DNA of 64,000 nucleotides from Sanguibacter antarcticus (GTDB taxonomy: Bacteria > Actinomycetota > Actinomycetes > Actinomycetales > Cellulomonadaceae). Below are positions 54,455 through 64,000 of this stretch, in pieces. Where the stretch lies: the NCBI RefSeq assembly GCF_002564005.1, contig NZ_PDJG01000001.1:2542001-2606000 (forward strand). Reading direction: 5' to 3'. Below the pieces are notes generated by a model that worked only from the letters and a program-made list of their open reading frames with translations, was not told the origin of the DNA and searched no databases. Position 1 is the stretch's first letter. The number at the start of each line of letters is the position of its first letter. A program made the position numbers and the translations under genes.

Positions 54455-55753
54455 ATGACCACCGACGCTCTCGACGGGAACGTGCTGGACCGTGCGTCTG
54501 GCGTGCTCCTCGGCCAGGCGTGCGGAGACGCGCTGGGCGTTCCGTACGAGTTCGCGTGGCCGCCGGAGGGCGACGCGCAGATGAGCGGTGGCGGCCTCGG
54601 CCCCTATGCGCCGGGAGAGTGGAGCGACGACACGCAGATGGCCGTCTGCATCGCGCGCGTGAGCGAGCGCGGCGGCGGCCTGACGAGCACGGACGAGCTC
54701 GACGAGGTCGCGGCGGCCTTCGAGGCGTGGCTCGCCGAGGGTGCGACCGACGTCGGCACCCAGACGGCCAGCGTGCTGCGCGCGGCAGCGACGCTCTCGG
54801 GCGGGGCTGCGGAGCGTCTGGCGACAGCGTCGTCCGTGCTCCACGAACGGACGCAGAAGACTGCTGGGAACGGTGCCCTCATGCGCACGGGCGTCGTCGG
54901 GCTCGTGGCGCTCGACGACCGCGAGCGCACGGCGCGCGCTGCCCGTGCGGTCGCTGAGCTGACGCACGCGGACCCGTTGGCGGCGGAGTCGTGCGTCTTG
55001 TGGTCGGAGGCGATCCGTGCGGCGGTCACGCGCTCGGTGCTCGACGTCCGGGCAGGGCTGGACCTCTTGCCGGTGGACCGGCAGTCGGTGTGGGAGGCGT
55101 GGATCGCGGATGCTGAGCGTGCGCGGCCAGAGGCTGACCTGCGGACCAACGGTTTCACGGTGACGGCGTTCCAGGCGGCGTGGCACGCGATCCGGCACTC
55201 GCCGTTCTTCTCGGCGGGCGAGTTCACGGAGTACGACGCGACGGTGTCGCACCTGCCTGACGCGTTGCACCGGGCGGTGCGCATCGGCGGCGACACGGAC
55301 ACGGTCGCGGCGATCGCCGGTGCGCTGCTCGGCGCTCGGCACGGGACGCGGTTCATCCCGCGCGAGTGGTCGCTCGCGGTCCACGGGTGGCCGGGGATGC
55401 GTGGCATCGACCTCTCGCGGCTCGGCAGGCTCACGGCCCAGCGCGGCCTGGGACTGTTCGAGGGCGCGACGCGGTGCCCTGTCTGCGGCACGGTGGGCAA
55501 CGCGAGCGCGCGCTATCCCGACCGGGTGTGCACGTGGTGCGCTGCGTGGGTGACGGACGAGCAGGGGGTCCCGGTGTCGTTGTACAACGTGAGCTTCTCG
55601 GGTGGCTTCACCGCCCAGTACGACGACGGGCGGGCTGCTGAGCAGGTCACGCGCGCGGGCCGTGTCCTCATCGGGGGCACGGAGTTCGCTGCGGGCGAGG
55701 CGCACATGGGCGGCACGGTCGTGCATCCTCTGCGGGAGGGCACCCCGGCGTGA
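54455..55753 (+). CDS. ADP-ribosylglycohydrolase fused to a C-terminal zinc ribbon
   Basis: A 432-residue protein. Residues about 10-320 are a DraG/ARH-type ADP-ribosylglycohydrolase with GQACGDALGVP, the metal-binding WSDDTQM (Ser57-Asp58-Asp59-Thr60), AGNGALMRT and GGDTDTVAAIAGALLGA. Residues about 340-432 form an added domain opening with CPVC and CTWC, a zinc-ribbon-like pair, then a beta-rich end (SLYNVSFSGGFTAQYDDG). It could remove ADP-ribose from proteins or nucleic acids, and the extra domain may choose the target (inference). No cognate ADP-ribosyltransferase is seen nearby. Confidence 0.87.
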   Translation: MTTDALDGNVLDRASGVLLGQACGDALGVPYEFAWPPEGDAQMSGGGLGPYAPGEWSDDTQMAVCIARVSERGGGLTSTDELDEVAAAFEAWLAEGATDVGTQTASVLRAAATLSGGAAERLATASSVLHERTQKTAGNGALMRTGVVGLVALDDRERTARAARAVAELTHADPLAAESCVLWSEAIRAAVTRSVLDVRAGLDLLPVDRQSVWEAWIADAERARPEADLRTNGFTVTAFQAAWHAIRHSPFFSAGEFTEYDATVSHLPDALHRAVRIGGDTDTVAAIAGALLGARHGTRFIPREWSLAVHGWPGMRGIDLSRLGRLTAQRGLGLFEGATRCPVCGTVGNASARYPDRVCTWCAAWVTDEQGVPVSLYNVSFSGGFTAQYDDGRAAEQVTRAGRVLIGGTEFAAGEAHMGGTVVHPLREGTPA

Positions 55754-55850
55754 CGTGACGCGCTCCTCGACTGCTGTCCGCTCCTCGAGATGCGGGGTGG
55801 TCCTCGACGAGGCACGGTAGTTCTCTCGGTGCAGTTCTCTGGAGGACATC

Positions 55851-56315
55851 ATGAGCAGCACGTCGCACGCCGGGAGCACCAGCTCCATCGACATACCCCA
55901 GGGGCTCGAAGACGCGCCCCTGATGAGTGACCTGGACGAGATCGCTGCCCTTCAACGGGCGGTCGGTCCCCTCTATCTGCGGTACAGCCCCGGGCCGGTG
56001 GTCGACGCCCGCACGGGGAGCCACGACCAGGAGAGCGGGTGCGACCTGCCTGGTCTCGCGGCCGCTCCCCTGACCCCTGAGCCGTGGTGGGACCGGCCCG
56101 AGGAGGAGTGGATCGCACGTCAGCTGTGCCAGTACACCCACATGTGGGTGCGTCCTCGCAACGCGGGCTGGCTCTTGACGGGAGACGTCATCGGGCGGGG
56201 GTGCAACTCCGAGCCTCTGCTCGCGAACGCCCGGCCGGTCGCGCTGGTGACCCAGCGGTGCGTCGAGCACGCGGCCTCTGTCTACGAACGAGCCTTTCAC
56301 CCTGGTCGATCCTGA
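55851..56315 (+). CDS. DUF6098-family protein
   Basis: A 154-residue soluble protein matching the DUF6098 pattern as I recall it: PLYLRYSPGP, ESGCDLPGLAAAPLTPEPWW, EEWIARQLCQY and WVRPRNAGWLLTGDVIGRGC. Function is unknown, and the family is mainly actinobacterial. TGGAGGACATC precedes the ATG. Upstream, 97 bases separate it from the glycohydrolase; downstream it is 46 bases from a 58-residue gene. Several conserved Trp, Arg and Cys residues suggest a ligand pocket, but nothing more can be said. Confidence 0.75.
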   Translation: MSSTSHAGSTSSIDIPQGLEDAPLMSDLDEIAALQRAVGPLYLRYSPGPVVDARTGSHDQESGCDLPGLAAAPLTPEPWWDRPEEEWIARQLCQYTHMWVRPRNAGWLLTGDVIGRGCNSEPLLANARPVALVTQRCVEHAASVYERAFHPGRS

Positions 56316-56361
56316 CCGGTACGGAACATCTCCCCCCCCTACACACGAAGCAGGTGCACGC

Positions 56362-56538
56362 ATGACCGAGCACACGACCTCTGACGCGACGACCGTGAAC
56401 CCGTCCGAGCTGCCGTACGACCCGGCGACCGACCCGGACGCCCAGCCCGAGAGCCTCAGCTCGAAGGCTCCGACGCAGCCGAACCAGGCCGAGGGTGCCG
56501 ACGTCGACGAGGCGCCAGAAGAGCTCGAGGGGGCCTGA
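56362..56538 (+). CDS. 58-residue acidic, disordered protein
   Basis: ATG 56362 follows AGCAGGTGCACGC. The product is rich in Asp, Glu, Pro, Thr and Ser (PSELPYDPATDPDAQPES, EGADVDEAPEELEGA) with no hydrophobic core, so it is probably disordered. Its stop codon falls in the loop of a perfect 11-bp hairpin. It may be co-transcribed with the DUF6098 gene. No family recognised. Confidence 0.65.
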   Translation: MTEHTTSDATTVNPSELPYDPATDPDAQPESLSSKAPTQPNQAEGADVDEAPEELEGA

Positions 56539-56549
56539 CCCTCGAGCTC
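56521..56549. terminator. Bidirectional hairpin over the end of the 58-residue gene
   Basis: Arms GAGCTCGAGGG (56521-56531) and CCCTCGAGCTC (56539-56549) are perfectly complementary over 11 bases with a 7-base loop that contains the gene's TGA. It lies 29 bases from the end of the convergent glycosyltransferase, so it can serve both strands. Confidence 0.75.
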
Positions 56550-56577
56550 GTGGGACAGGTCGCCGACGCTCGGGGAT

Positions 56578-57342
56578 TCAGCCCGTCGGGAGCGACTCGC
56601 GCAGGTGGCGGGCGTACCCTCCGGGGGTACGCCCGTCCGTCCGCCCTGAGGTGAGCACCCAGCAGGCGTCGGTCGCCACCTCGCGGGCTCCGACGGCGCG
56701 CGCTGCCGCCACGAGCTCGACGTCCTCGTGCTCGGCGATCGCCGGGTATCCCCCGACCGCGCGGTACACCGACGCGCGGATCCCGAGGTTGGTCCCGTGC
56801 ACGTGACCGTTCGCGACGCCGGGCGTGTGGGTCGCTGACCAGGCGGCCTGCTGCGCGGGCGTGAGGTCGCGGGCGTCGGGTCGGACCGTCCCGACGAGGA
56901 GGTCGACGCCGCTGCGGGCGACCGCTGCGTGCTCGGTGACCCAGTGCGCCGGGACCTGCGAGTCGGCGTCCGTGCTCGCCACCCACACCGACGAGAGACC
57001 GACGCCTGGACGACGGGCCGCGAGGTCGGCCAGGGCGGCCTCGACACCCGCTGAGCGGGCTGCCCCGACGGTGTGCTGCGCGACGCGCACGATCCGGAAC
57101 CCGTACCGCTCGGCGATCTCGGCCGAGCCGTCCGTGCAGCTGTCGAGGACGACGGTCACGGCGACGTCGACGATGCCCTCGGCCGCACGGGCGGCGACCT
57201 CGAGCGCGCGCAGGCTGGCATCGAGGAGGGCTTCTTCGTCGTGGACCGGCACGACGACGAGGACGGCATCGACCGTGTCGACCACCGCCGGCTGCGGTGG
57301 TTCCCACGACTCGGGCGCGTCGGGCACGCACGCGGTGCTCAT
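56578..57342 (-). CDS. GT2 glycosyltransferase of the three-gene operon
   Basis: A 254-residue soluble family 2 transferase: VVPVHDEEALLDASLRAL, the nucleotide-sugar site VLDSCTDGSAEIA, the metal site ASTDADSQVP and GGYPAIAEHEDVELVA. Length is minimal for a GT2 domain and there is no membrane helix. The ATG at 57342 overlaps the stop of the deacetylase-methyltransferase gene (ATGA). Donor and acceptor are unknown; its partners suggest it builds a glycosylated small molecule or lipid head. Confidence 0.85.
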   Translation of the reverse strand: MSTACVPDAPESWEPPQPAVVDTVDAVLVVVPVHDEEALLDASLRALEVAARAAEGIVDVAVTVVLDSCTDGSAEIAERYGFRIVRVAQHTVGAARSAGVEAALADLAARRPGVGLSSVWVASTDADSQVPAHWVTEHAAVARSGVDLLVGTVRPDARDLTPAQQAAWSATHTPGVANGHVHGTNLGIRASVYRAVGGYPAIAEHEDVELVAAARAVGAREVATDACWVLTSGRTDGRTPGGYARHLRESLPTG

Positions 57343-58799
57343 GCCAGCCCTGCCCGGGTTGCGACAGACACGGCGGGCGGGCGGACGAGCACGTCGAGCA
57401 GGAAGTCCTCCTCGACGTGCCGGGCGAGACGGGCCAGGTCGGTGCGTGACTCGAGCGCGGCGTGCACGGTGTCGCCGCTCGCCGGGTACTCCGCCACGGG
57501 GTGACGCCAGTGGCAGGCGACGACGACGCCGTCGGGCGTGAGAGAAGCCACGACCCTGTCGATGAGCGCAGCGAGGTCCGCGGGGCCGTAGTAGTAGCCG
57601 ACCTCGGAGAGGACCACGAGGTCGAAGGAGCCGGGCGGCCACTCGTGCGGGGTCGCAAGCTGGAGGAACGTCGCCCGGTCGCCCACCCGGGCGCGCGCGG
57701 CCTCGAGCGGCGCGGCCGCGATGTCCACAGCGACGAGCGTGTCGCACCGCTCGGCGAGCTCAGCCGTGAGGACGCCGGTGGAGCATCCGACCTCGAGACC
57801 GGACCCGAACCGCGGACGAGGCAGCGACGCGAGCGTCACCGCGCGCTTGCGCTCCTCGTACCAGCGCGTCTCGAAGCCCCACGGGTCGGAGCGTCCCGTG
57901 TAGAAGTCGTCGAAGAAGCTCTGCGGGAGCGTCGCGCGGTCGGGTGCTTGGGCGCGGGTCTGGGTCTGGGTCTGGGCCACGACGAACACCTCGACCGGCC
58001 GGTCGAAGTGACGGAGCATCTCGGGGCCGAGCATCGCCTCGTCGCCGGGCGCCGAGGACAGGGGCGCGGTCTGGGAGGCGTGCTCCCCCAGCGCTGCGGC
58101 CTTCGCGGCCCGTTCAGGTCCGCCGAGGTCGAGGTGGGCGAGCCGGTCCCACGGGACCGCCGCGTCGTCGGGCGCTGCCCAGTGCCACATCCACACCGGA
58201 TACTCCACGAGACCGACACCGCGGCTCGCGGCGACCTCGCGGGCCACCTCGCCTGCGGCACGGTGGTCGCGGTGCCGGTCCCCGGACCACGGCGCGGCGA
58301 GCAGGACGCCACCGACCCCGCCGACCCCGCCGACCGCGCCGTCGCGGGCGGAGTCGCGGGCGGAGTCGAGCACCGCGCCGAGGGCGTCGCGCAGGCGGTG
58401 CGCGTTCTCGCGCAGCCCACCGTCGGGGAGCGCGAGGAGGTGGACCGCGGCGCCGGGGGCGACCGTGCCGAGCGCGCGGAGCAGCTCCGCGCGGCGCACC
58501 CGCACGAGGTCGGCCGGCGTGTGCGTGGGTGACCCGGGGTGCGACGCGTCGCCGTCCGTCGCGACGACGACCGTGACTTTCACGCCCCGCCGGGACAGGT
58601 GCGCGACGAGGCCCGCGGCCCCGAGCGTCTCGTCGTCGGGGTGGGCGGCGAGCACCACGAGGTGCGTCACGTCCTCGACGTCGAGAGCGGGCAGCGCCGC
58701 GTCGTGCAGGGCGCTCGCCCAGAGAGCCTCGCTCGTTCCCGCGTCGCGGTGGTCGAACACGGCGCGGCCGTCGCTGGCACCGCCCGCCTCGTTCACCAC
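57339..58799 (-). CDS. PIG-L deacetylase fused to a SAM methyltransferase
   Basis: A 486-residue fusion. Residues about 45-270 are a PIG-L/LmbE deacetylase with the zinc motif LAAHPDDET, DGDASHPGS and the histidines of GDRHRDHRAAGEV. Residues about 295-470 are a NodS-like methyltransferase opening with SFFDDFYTGRSDPWGFE and the SAM motif LEVGCSTGVLTAELA. PIG-L enzymes remove N-acetyl groups from GlcNAc-type substrates, as in mycothiol or GPI synthesis; fusion to a methyltransferase suggests sequential steps on one substrate. GTG 58799 or 58796; the latter overlaps the upstream stop (GTGA). Middle gene of a coupled trio. Confidence 0.88.
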   Translation of the reverse strand: MVNEAGGASDGRAVFDHRDAGTSEALWASALHDAALPALDVEDVTHLVVLAAHPDDETLGAAGLVAHLSRRGVKVTVVVATDGDASHPGSPTHTPADLVRVRRAELLRALGTVAPGAAVHLLALPDGGLRENAHRLRDALGAVLDSARDSARDGAVGGVGGVGGVLLAAPWSGDRHRDHRAAGEVAREVAASRGVGLVEYPVWMWHWAAPDDAAVPWDRLAHLDLGGPERAAKAAALGEHASQTAPLSSAPGDEAMLGPEMLRHFDRPVEVFVVAQTQTQTRAQAPDRATLPQSFFDDFYTGRSDPWGFETRWYEERKRAVTLASLPRPRFGSGLEVGCSTGVLTAELAERCDTLVAVDIAAAPLEAARARVGDRATFLQLATPHEWPPGSFDLVVLSEVGYYYGPADLAALIDRVVASLTPDGVVVACHWRHPVAEYPASGDTVHAALESRTDLARLARHVEEDFLLDVLVRPPAVSVATRAGLA

Positions 58800-59878
58800 G
58801 GGAGCGTCCCGCCGGCGACGAGGTCACGCCCCAGAGCTGCGTCGTCCCGCTCGCCGTGGTGCTGGCGCACGTAGAGCGCGAGGTCCGCGACGCGCCGTGC
58901 GTAGGTCTCGTCGTGGGCCATCGGCCCGGGCCCGAGGGCGTGCGCCGCCCGCCCGAGCGTCTCCTCGACCGCACGGGCGACGACGGTGCGCGTGCGCCGC
59001 GCGAGGACGCCTGGAGGTAGCTCGACGCCGTGGGACGTGCGCGCGTCGACGGCCGCGCTCGCGTCGAGCAGGGCTGTGCGGGCTCCGGTGAGCGCGGTGT
59101 CGACCGCGCCGAGGTGGGCGAGCGCGATCTGGTCCGGCTCGCGTGCGGTGCACGCCGCGAAGACGTCCCGCGCGACGCCGACGGCGCCTCCCCACCAGCA
59201 CGCTGCGACACCGATCCCGCCCCACGCGAAGCCGGGCCGTGCCAGGTACCAGCCGGTGTCGCCGACAGGGACGGCGGGTGCGCGGTCGAAGCGGACGGGT
59301 GCGCTGACCACCTGCGAGAGCCCGCGGGCGACCCACGGACCAGCATCTGCGGTGACGGCAGGATCGCGGAGGTCGACGGCGAAGAGCCTGCGGCCGTCGT
59401 CGGTCCAGGCCGTGACGAGAGCGTGCGAGACCGACTGTGCGAGGGAGCACCACGGCTTCACGCCGTCGAGGATCCAGCGGGCGCCGTGCTGCGTCGCGGT
59501 CACCCGGACGCCCGGGCCCTCCGCCGCGTACACGCCCCACGTGCTCGCGGGGCCGGCTCCGAGGTGTTCGAGGTCGACCTCGCCGGCGGCTGCGAGGATC
59601 GCGAGCGCGTCGAGGTGCGGCTCGAGGATCCGCGCGACACCGACGTCGAGGGCAGCCGTCGACGCGAGCGTCTCCCACAGCAGGGCCGTCCGGCCTGCTC
59701 CTGGGAGCGGTGCGTGGCGCCCGACCTCGACCGCCCAGGCGAGCGCCTGCTCGACGTCGCCGTCGAACGACGCGACCGGGTCGACGAGCCCGAGGAGGTC
59801 TGCGTCCTCGACGGGCTCGCTCCCGTGGGTGGCATGGAGCCGCACAGTTGGTGCGCCACCGCTTCTCGTCGCCTGCAT
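58793..59878 (-). CDS. Acyl-CoA-dehydrogenase-like protein
   Basis: A 361-residue protein with the acyl-CoA dehydrogenase layout: helical start, the central beta domain ([31 protein letters not shown]) and a C-terminal four-helix bundle. The usual catalytic glutamate loop is not obvious to me, so it may not act as a true dehydrogenase. ATG 59878 follows AGGAGGCGGAC, the strongest site near; an in-frame GTG lies 18 bases upstream. First gene of the operon with the deacetylase-methyltransferase and GT2 genes. Likely a flavoprotein that handles an acyl or amine substrate in that pathway. Confidence 0.8.
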   Translation of the reverse strand: MQATRSGGAPTVRLHATHGSEPVEDADLLGLVDPVASFDGDVEQALAWAVEVGRHAPLPGAGRTALLWETLASTAALDVGVARILEPHLDALAILAAAGEVDLEHLGAGPASTWGVYAAEGPGVRVTATQHGARWILDGVKPWCSLAQSVSHALVTAWTDDGRRLFAVDLRDPAVTADAGPWVARGLSQVVSAPVRFDRAPAVPVGDTGWYLARPGFAWGGIGVAACWWGGAVGVARDVFAACTAREPDQIALAHLGAVDTALTGARTALLDASAAVDARTSHGVELPPGVLARRTRTVVARAVEETLGRAAHALGPGPMAHDETYARRVADLALYVRQHHGERDDAALGRDLVAGGTLPW

Positions 59879-60036
59879 GTCCGCCTCCTGTGCCACCTGC
59901 TCGAACCTCGGGCGAGACTATGGGAGAGACCGCGACCTCGCACCCGATCGCGCACCAGGCCGTGCGGGCTGTCGTGCGCACGTGCGTGCGGACGGCCGCC
60001 CAGGTGCGATCTCAGATCCGGGTGTTGACTGGTCGC

Positions 60037-61038
<1,002 letters not shown>

Positions 61039-61044
61039 CTCGCC

Positions 61045-61076
61045 AGCCCGGTTCGCTAGCCCACCAGGGCCGGGCT
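61045..61076. terminator. Hairpin across the convergent AKR and RND gene ends
   Basis: AGCCCGG (61045-61051) pairs with CCGGGCT (61070-61076) around an 18-base loop that includes the RND stop codon. It could slow transcription from either side; the large loop makes it weak. Confidence 0.35.
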
Positions 61077-64000
61077 GTCCGCCTCGTCGGGGGTGCGCCG
61101 CGTGCGGCGCCCCTCGACGAGGCGGTAGAGCACCGGGACGAGGACGAGCGTCAGGGCGGTCGAGGAGACGAGCCCGCCGATGACGACGATCGCGAGGTCC
61201 TGGGAGATGAACCCGGCCGAGCCCATGATCCCGAGCGCCATGGGGATGAGCGCGAAGATCGTGGCGAGCGCGGTCATGACGATGGGCCGCAGACGTTGGC
61301 GGGCACCGTTGAACACGGCGTCCTCGACGCTCTGCCCTTGTGCCCGGTACTGGTTGACGAGGTCGATAAGCACGATCGCGTTGGTCACGACGATCCCGAT
61401 GAGCATGAGCATCCCGATGAGCGCGGAGACGCCGAGCGGGGTGCCTGAGGCCAGGAGGAGCAGGATCGCCCCGGTGGCTGCGAACGGGATGGACACGAGC
61501 AGGATGAGCGGCTGCACGAGCGACCGGAACGTCCCGACCATGAGCAGGTAGACGATCGCGATCGCGACGAGCATCGCGAGGCCCAGCTGCCGGAACGAGT
61601 CGCCCTGGAGCTCGGCGACGCCTCCGAGGGAGGCGCTCGCCCCGCTCGGCAGGTCGAGGGCGTCGAGTCGTTCTTGGACGTCTGCGGTGAGCGCCCCGAG
61701 CTCGCCCTCGACGGGTGTCAGGGAGATGGTCGCGACGAGCTCGCCACCCTGGCGGGCGATGGTCGTGGGGACCTCGACGCGCTCGACGGACGCGACGTCG
61801 GAGAGGGCGAGCATGCCGGCCGCGCTGGGCAGGACCATCTGCTCGATCTCGGCCGTCGTGGTCGGCGTCGCGCCGGTGTCGACGAAGATCTGGTACTCGG
61901 TGTTCTCGATCCGCAGGTCTCCGACGCTCTGCGGCGACAGGGTGCCGGCGACGATCCCGACGACCTGCATCTCGGTGAGTCCGCGCTCGAGGGCTGCGGT
62001 CCGGTCGACGACGATCTGCAGCGTGGGCTGCTCGGCGGCGCGGTCGGAGCCGACCTCGGTGGCGTCGTCGACGTCCTGGACGGCGGTGAGGACCTGGTCG
62101 GCGGCCTCGGCGAGGGACGCGTCGTCCCCGGCCTCGACGATGATGTCGACGGTCGAGGAGAACCCGCCGCCGTTGTCGGGCAACGTGATGGTCCCGGCGT
62201 CGGTGAGCGCGGCCATGGCGTCACGGACGGTGTCCTTGAGCGCGACCTGGTCGGCGTCCTCGTCGGTCGTGACGATGAACGACGCGGTGCCGCCGCCTCC
62301 GCCGAGCATCGCGGCGAGGCCGTCGCCGCCGGAGCCTGCCGTCATCATGACGGCGTCGATCCCGTCGATGTCCGCGAGGGCGTCCTCGACCTTCGTGGCG
62401 CCCTCGCTCACGGCGTCGAGGTCGGTGCCGGGCTCGAACTCCTGCGTGATCGAGAGCGAGTTCTGCCCGGTGCTGCCGAGGAAGTCGACCTTGAGGAGCG
62501 GCACGAGGGAGACGGTGACGACGAGGAGGAGCACCGAGGCGACGAGCGTGATGACCGGGTGGCGCTGGGTGGAGCGCAGCACGGGCTTGTACGCGCGCTG
62601 CAGCGGACCGTTGTGCTCTTTCTCCTCGGCGTCGGCGCGCGCCTGCGCGGCCAGCGCGGCGGCGGCCGGGTCGGCGGTGGTCGTCGCGGTGGCGTTGGCC
62701 GTCGTCCCGAGGAACCAGTAGGAGAGCACGGGGACGATCGTCAGTGCCACGACGAGCGAGGAGAGCATGGCGATCGCGACGGTGATCGCGAAGGGCCGGA
62801 AGAGCTCGCCGACGGTGCCGCTCACCAGAGCGATGGGCAGGAAGACGGCGATGGTGGTGAGCGTGGAGGCGGTGATGGCGCCGGCGACCTCGCGGACACC
62901 GGTGAGGATCGAGGCCGTCTTGGGCTCGCCGTAGCTGAGGTGTCGCTTGATGTTCTCGATGACGACGATGGAGTCGTCGACGACGCGTCCGATGGCGATG
63001 GTCAGCGCACCGAGCGTGAGCATGTTGAGCGTGTAGCCGCCGAGGTACAGGCCGACGAACGTCACGAGCACGGACAGCGGGATGGAGATGGCGGTCACGA
63101 GCGTCGAGCGCACGGACATGAGGAAGACGAGGATGACGACGACGGCGAAGACGAGGCCGAGCAACCCCTCGATGGCGAGGTGGTTGATGGACTCTTCGAT
63201 GAACGGCGCCTGGCTGAACAGGACGTTGAGCTCGACGTCGTCGAGCTCGGTCGCGAGCGACGCGAGGACGTCGTCGACGCCGTGGGAGACGGTCACGAGG
63301 TCGGCGTCGGTCGTGGCGGTGATGGAGAGCGAGAGGCTCTCGACGCCGTTCGTGCGCGTGATCGAGGTGATCTCGGAGGGGACGAGCGAGACGTCGGCGA
63401 TGCTGCCGAGCGCGACGACGGCGCCGGGCGTCGTGGCCGACGCGAGCGGGAGGGCCGCGAGGTCGTCGAGCGTCGTGAGCGGGGAGCCTGCCTGGACGGA
63501 GAGCTCTTCGCCGTCCTCGGCGATGCTCCCGACCGGGAGCGTGAGCCCGTTGGCGTCGAGCGCGGCGCTGATGTCCGTGACGGAGACGCCTGCGGCAGCG
63601 AGGTCGGCCATCCGCGGGGAGATGACGATGCGTTCGGTCTGCGCGCCGGAGACGGTCGCGGCGCGGACGCCGTCGACGGCTTCGAGCTGCGGGACGGCCA
63701 CGGCGGCGAGCCGGGCGGAGAGGTCGGTCGTCGAGCCGCCGGAGGATGCGGTGATGAACATGATGGGGAACTCGGAGAAGCCGCCGGAGAGGACCTCGGG
63801 GGTGGCGTCGGCCGGGAGCGACGTGACGGAGTCGAGAGCGGACTCCAGCGCTCGCGTGAACTCGACGGAGTCGGTGCCGAACGCGTAGTTGACCGTGATC
63901 ATCGAGAGGGACCCGGAGGAGCTGGCGACGACCTGCTCGACGTCCGGGACGGCCGTGATCGCCTGGGAGAGCGGGGCGCTGATCTGCTCGTCGATCACCT
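61056..64000 (-). CDS. RND-family efflux permease, N-terminus beyond the right edge
   Basis: About 981 residues of an AcrB/SwrC-type RND permease, with the first helix and start outside the window. Visible are the periplasmic-type porter domain (DEQISAPLSQAITAVPDVEQ), helices 2-6 with the proton-relay motif AIGRVVDDSIVVIENI, a cytoplasmic loop rich in Ala and Glu, the second porter domain, and helices 8-12 with GIVVTNAIVLIDLVNQYR. The C-terminus is short and charged. The subgroup, known in Gram-positives as SwrC-like, exports lipophilic compounds. Any adaptor or regulator gene would lie beyond the edge. Confidence 0.93.
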   Translation of the reverse strand, partial: VIDEQISAPLSQAITAVPDVEQVVASSSGSLSMITVNYAFGTDSVEFTRALESALDSVTSLPADATPEVLSGGFSEFPIMFITASSGGSTTDLSARLAAVAVPQLEAVDGVRAATVSGAQTERIVISPRMADLAAAGVSVTDISAALDANGLTLPVGSIAEDGEELSVQAGSPLTTLDDLAALPLASATTPGAVVALGSIADVSLVPSEITSITRTNGVESLSLSITATTDADLVTVSHGVDDVLASLATELDDVELNVLFSQAPFIEESINHLAIEGLLGLVFAVVVILVFLMSVRSTLVTAISIPLSVLVTFVGLYLGGYTLNMLTLGALTIAIGRVVDDSIVVIENIKRHLSYGEPKTASILTGVREVAGAITASTLTTIAVFLPIALVSGTVGELFRPFAITVAIAMLSSLVVALTIVPVLSYWFLGTTANATATTTADPAAAALAAQARADAEEKEHNGPLQRAYKPVLRSTQRHPVITLVASVLLLVVTVSLVPLLKVDFLGSTGQNSLSITQEFEPGTDLDAVSEGATKVEDALADIDGIDAVMMTAGSGGDGLAAMLGGGGGTASFIVTTDEDADQVALKDTVRDAMAALTDAGTITLPDNGGGFSSTVDIIVEAGDDASLAEAADQVLTAVQDVDDATEVGSDRAAEQPTLQIVVDRTAALERGLTEMQVVGIVAGTLSPQSVGDLRIENTEYQIFVDTGATPTTTAEIEQMVLPSAAGMLALSDVASVERVEVPTTIARQGGELVATISLTPVEGELGALTADVQERLDALDLPSGASASLGGVAELQGDSFRQLGLAMLVAIAIVYLLMVGTFRSLVQPLILLVSIPFAATGAILLLLASGTPLGVSALIGMLMLIGIVVTNAIVLIDLVNQYRAQGQSVEDAVFNGARQRLRPIVMTALATIFALIPMALGIMGSAGFISQDLAIVVIGGLVSSTALTLVLVPVLYRLVEGRRTRRTPDEADSPALVG

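Noticed and set aside
59920..60036. Longer N-terminus for the aldo/keto reductase from ATG 59920
   Set aside because: It would add 39 residues that are His/Arg/Val-rich and outside the family fold; the ATG at 60037 gives the normal start of the barrel.

Overview
The window is GC-rich DNA, densely packed, with frequent GTG starts and many ATGA/GTGA stop-start overlaps. It looks like a chromosomal segment of a high-GC actinobacterium. DUF2510 and DUF6098 proteins, a divergent membrane pyrophosphatase of the kind known from Cellulomonas, a narGHJI operon with an actinobacterial NarK, and ACR3-type arsenic genes all point to the Micrococcales, probably near Cellulomonadaceae or Sanguibacter. That placement is inference. 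I saw no rRNA, tRNA, CRISPR array, insertion sequence or replication origin.

Layout. 1-2654: a UvrA-like ABC protein cut by the left edge, and a CPBP-type membrane protease homologue. 2804-12933: anaerobic nitrate respiration (narK, narGHJI) followed by a PAS-GAF-PP2C signalling phosphatase. 12949-14721: a divergent arsenic pair (ArsR and an ArsO-like flavoprotein) around a palindromic operator candidate. 14722-15782: a 1-kb stretch without a gene that holds palindromes and short direct repeats. 15783-18842: an MFS organic-acid-type transporter and threonine synthase. 18873-22112: a likely operon of two YHYH-domain lipoproteins and a HupE/UreJ-like membrane protein. 22309-24996: the main arsenic operon (acr3, an ArsR-phosphatase fusion, arsC).

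25244-29533: an APC permease and an MFS permease whose 3' ends overlap, a 32-codon ORF coupled to the MFS gene, a DsbA-like thiol oxidoreductase with a small overlapping gene, and a DUF2510 membrane protein. 29789-35650: three tandem AIM24 genes, then on the other strand a membrane pyrophosphatase coupled to a glycosyltransferase. 35863-38765: heme oxygenase, a phosphodiester-glycosidase-like surface enzyme and a GT2-GtrA fusion. 38790-45529: three secreted proteins built of cadherin/Ig-like repeats, two of them behind near-identical 150-bp upstream blocks.

45722-51344: jetA-jetB-jetC, the SMC-like core of a Wadjet/MksBEF system, with no jetD nuclease gene beside it. 51488-56538: pyruvate phosphate dikinase, a 48-residue membrane protein, an ADP-ribosylglycohydrolase fused to a zinc ribbon, a DUF6098 protein and a 58-residue acidic protein. 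56578-59878: a tightly coupled operon of an acyl-CoA-dehydrogenase-like protein, a PIG-L deacetylase/methyltransferase fusion and a GT2 glycosyltransferase, which looks like an uncharacterised small-molecule or glycolipid pathway. 60037-64000: an aldo/keto reductase and an RND efflux permease cut by the right edge.

The best candidates for undescribed biology are the jetABC set without jetD, the acyl-CoA-dehydrogenase/PIG-L-methyltransferase/GT2 operon, the YHYH-YHYH-HupE operon and the 32-codon ORF upstream of the MFS gene. Very long open frames antisense to the real genes are by-products of the high GC content and are left out.
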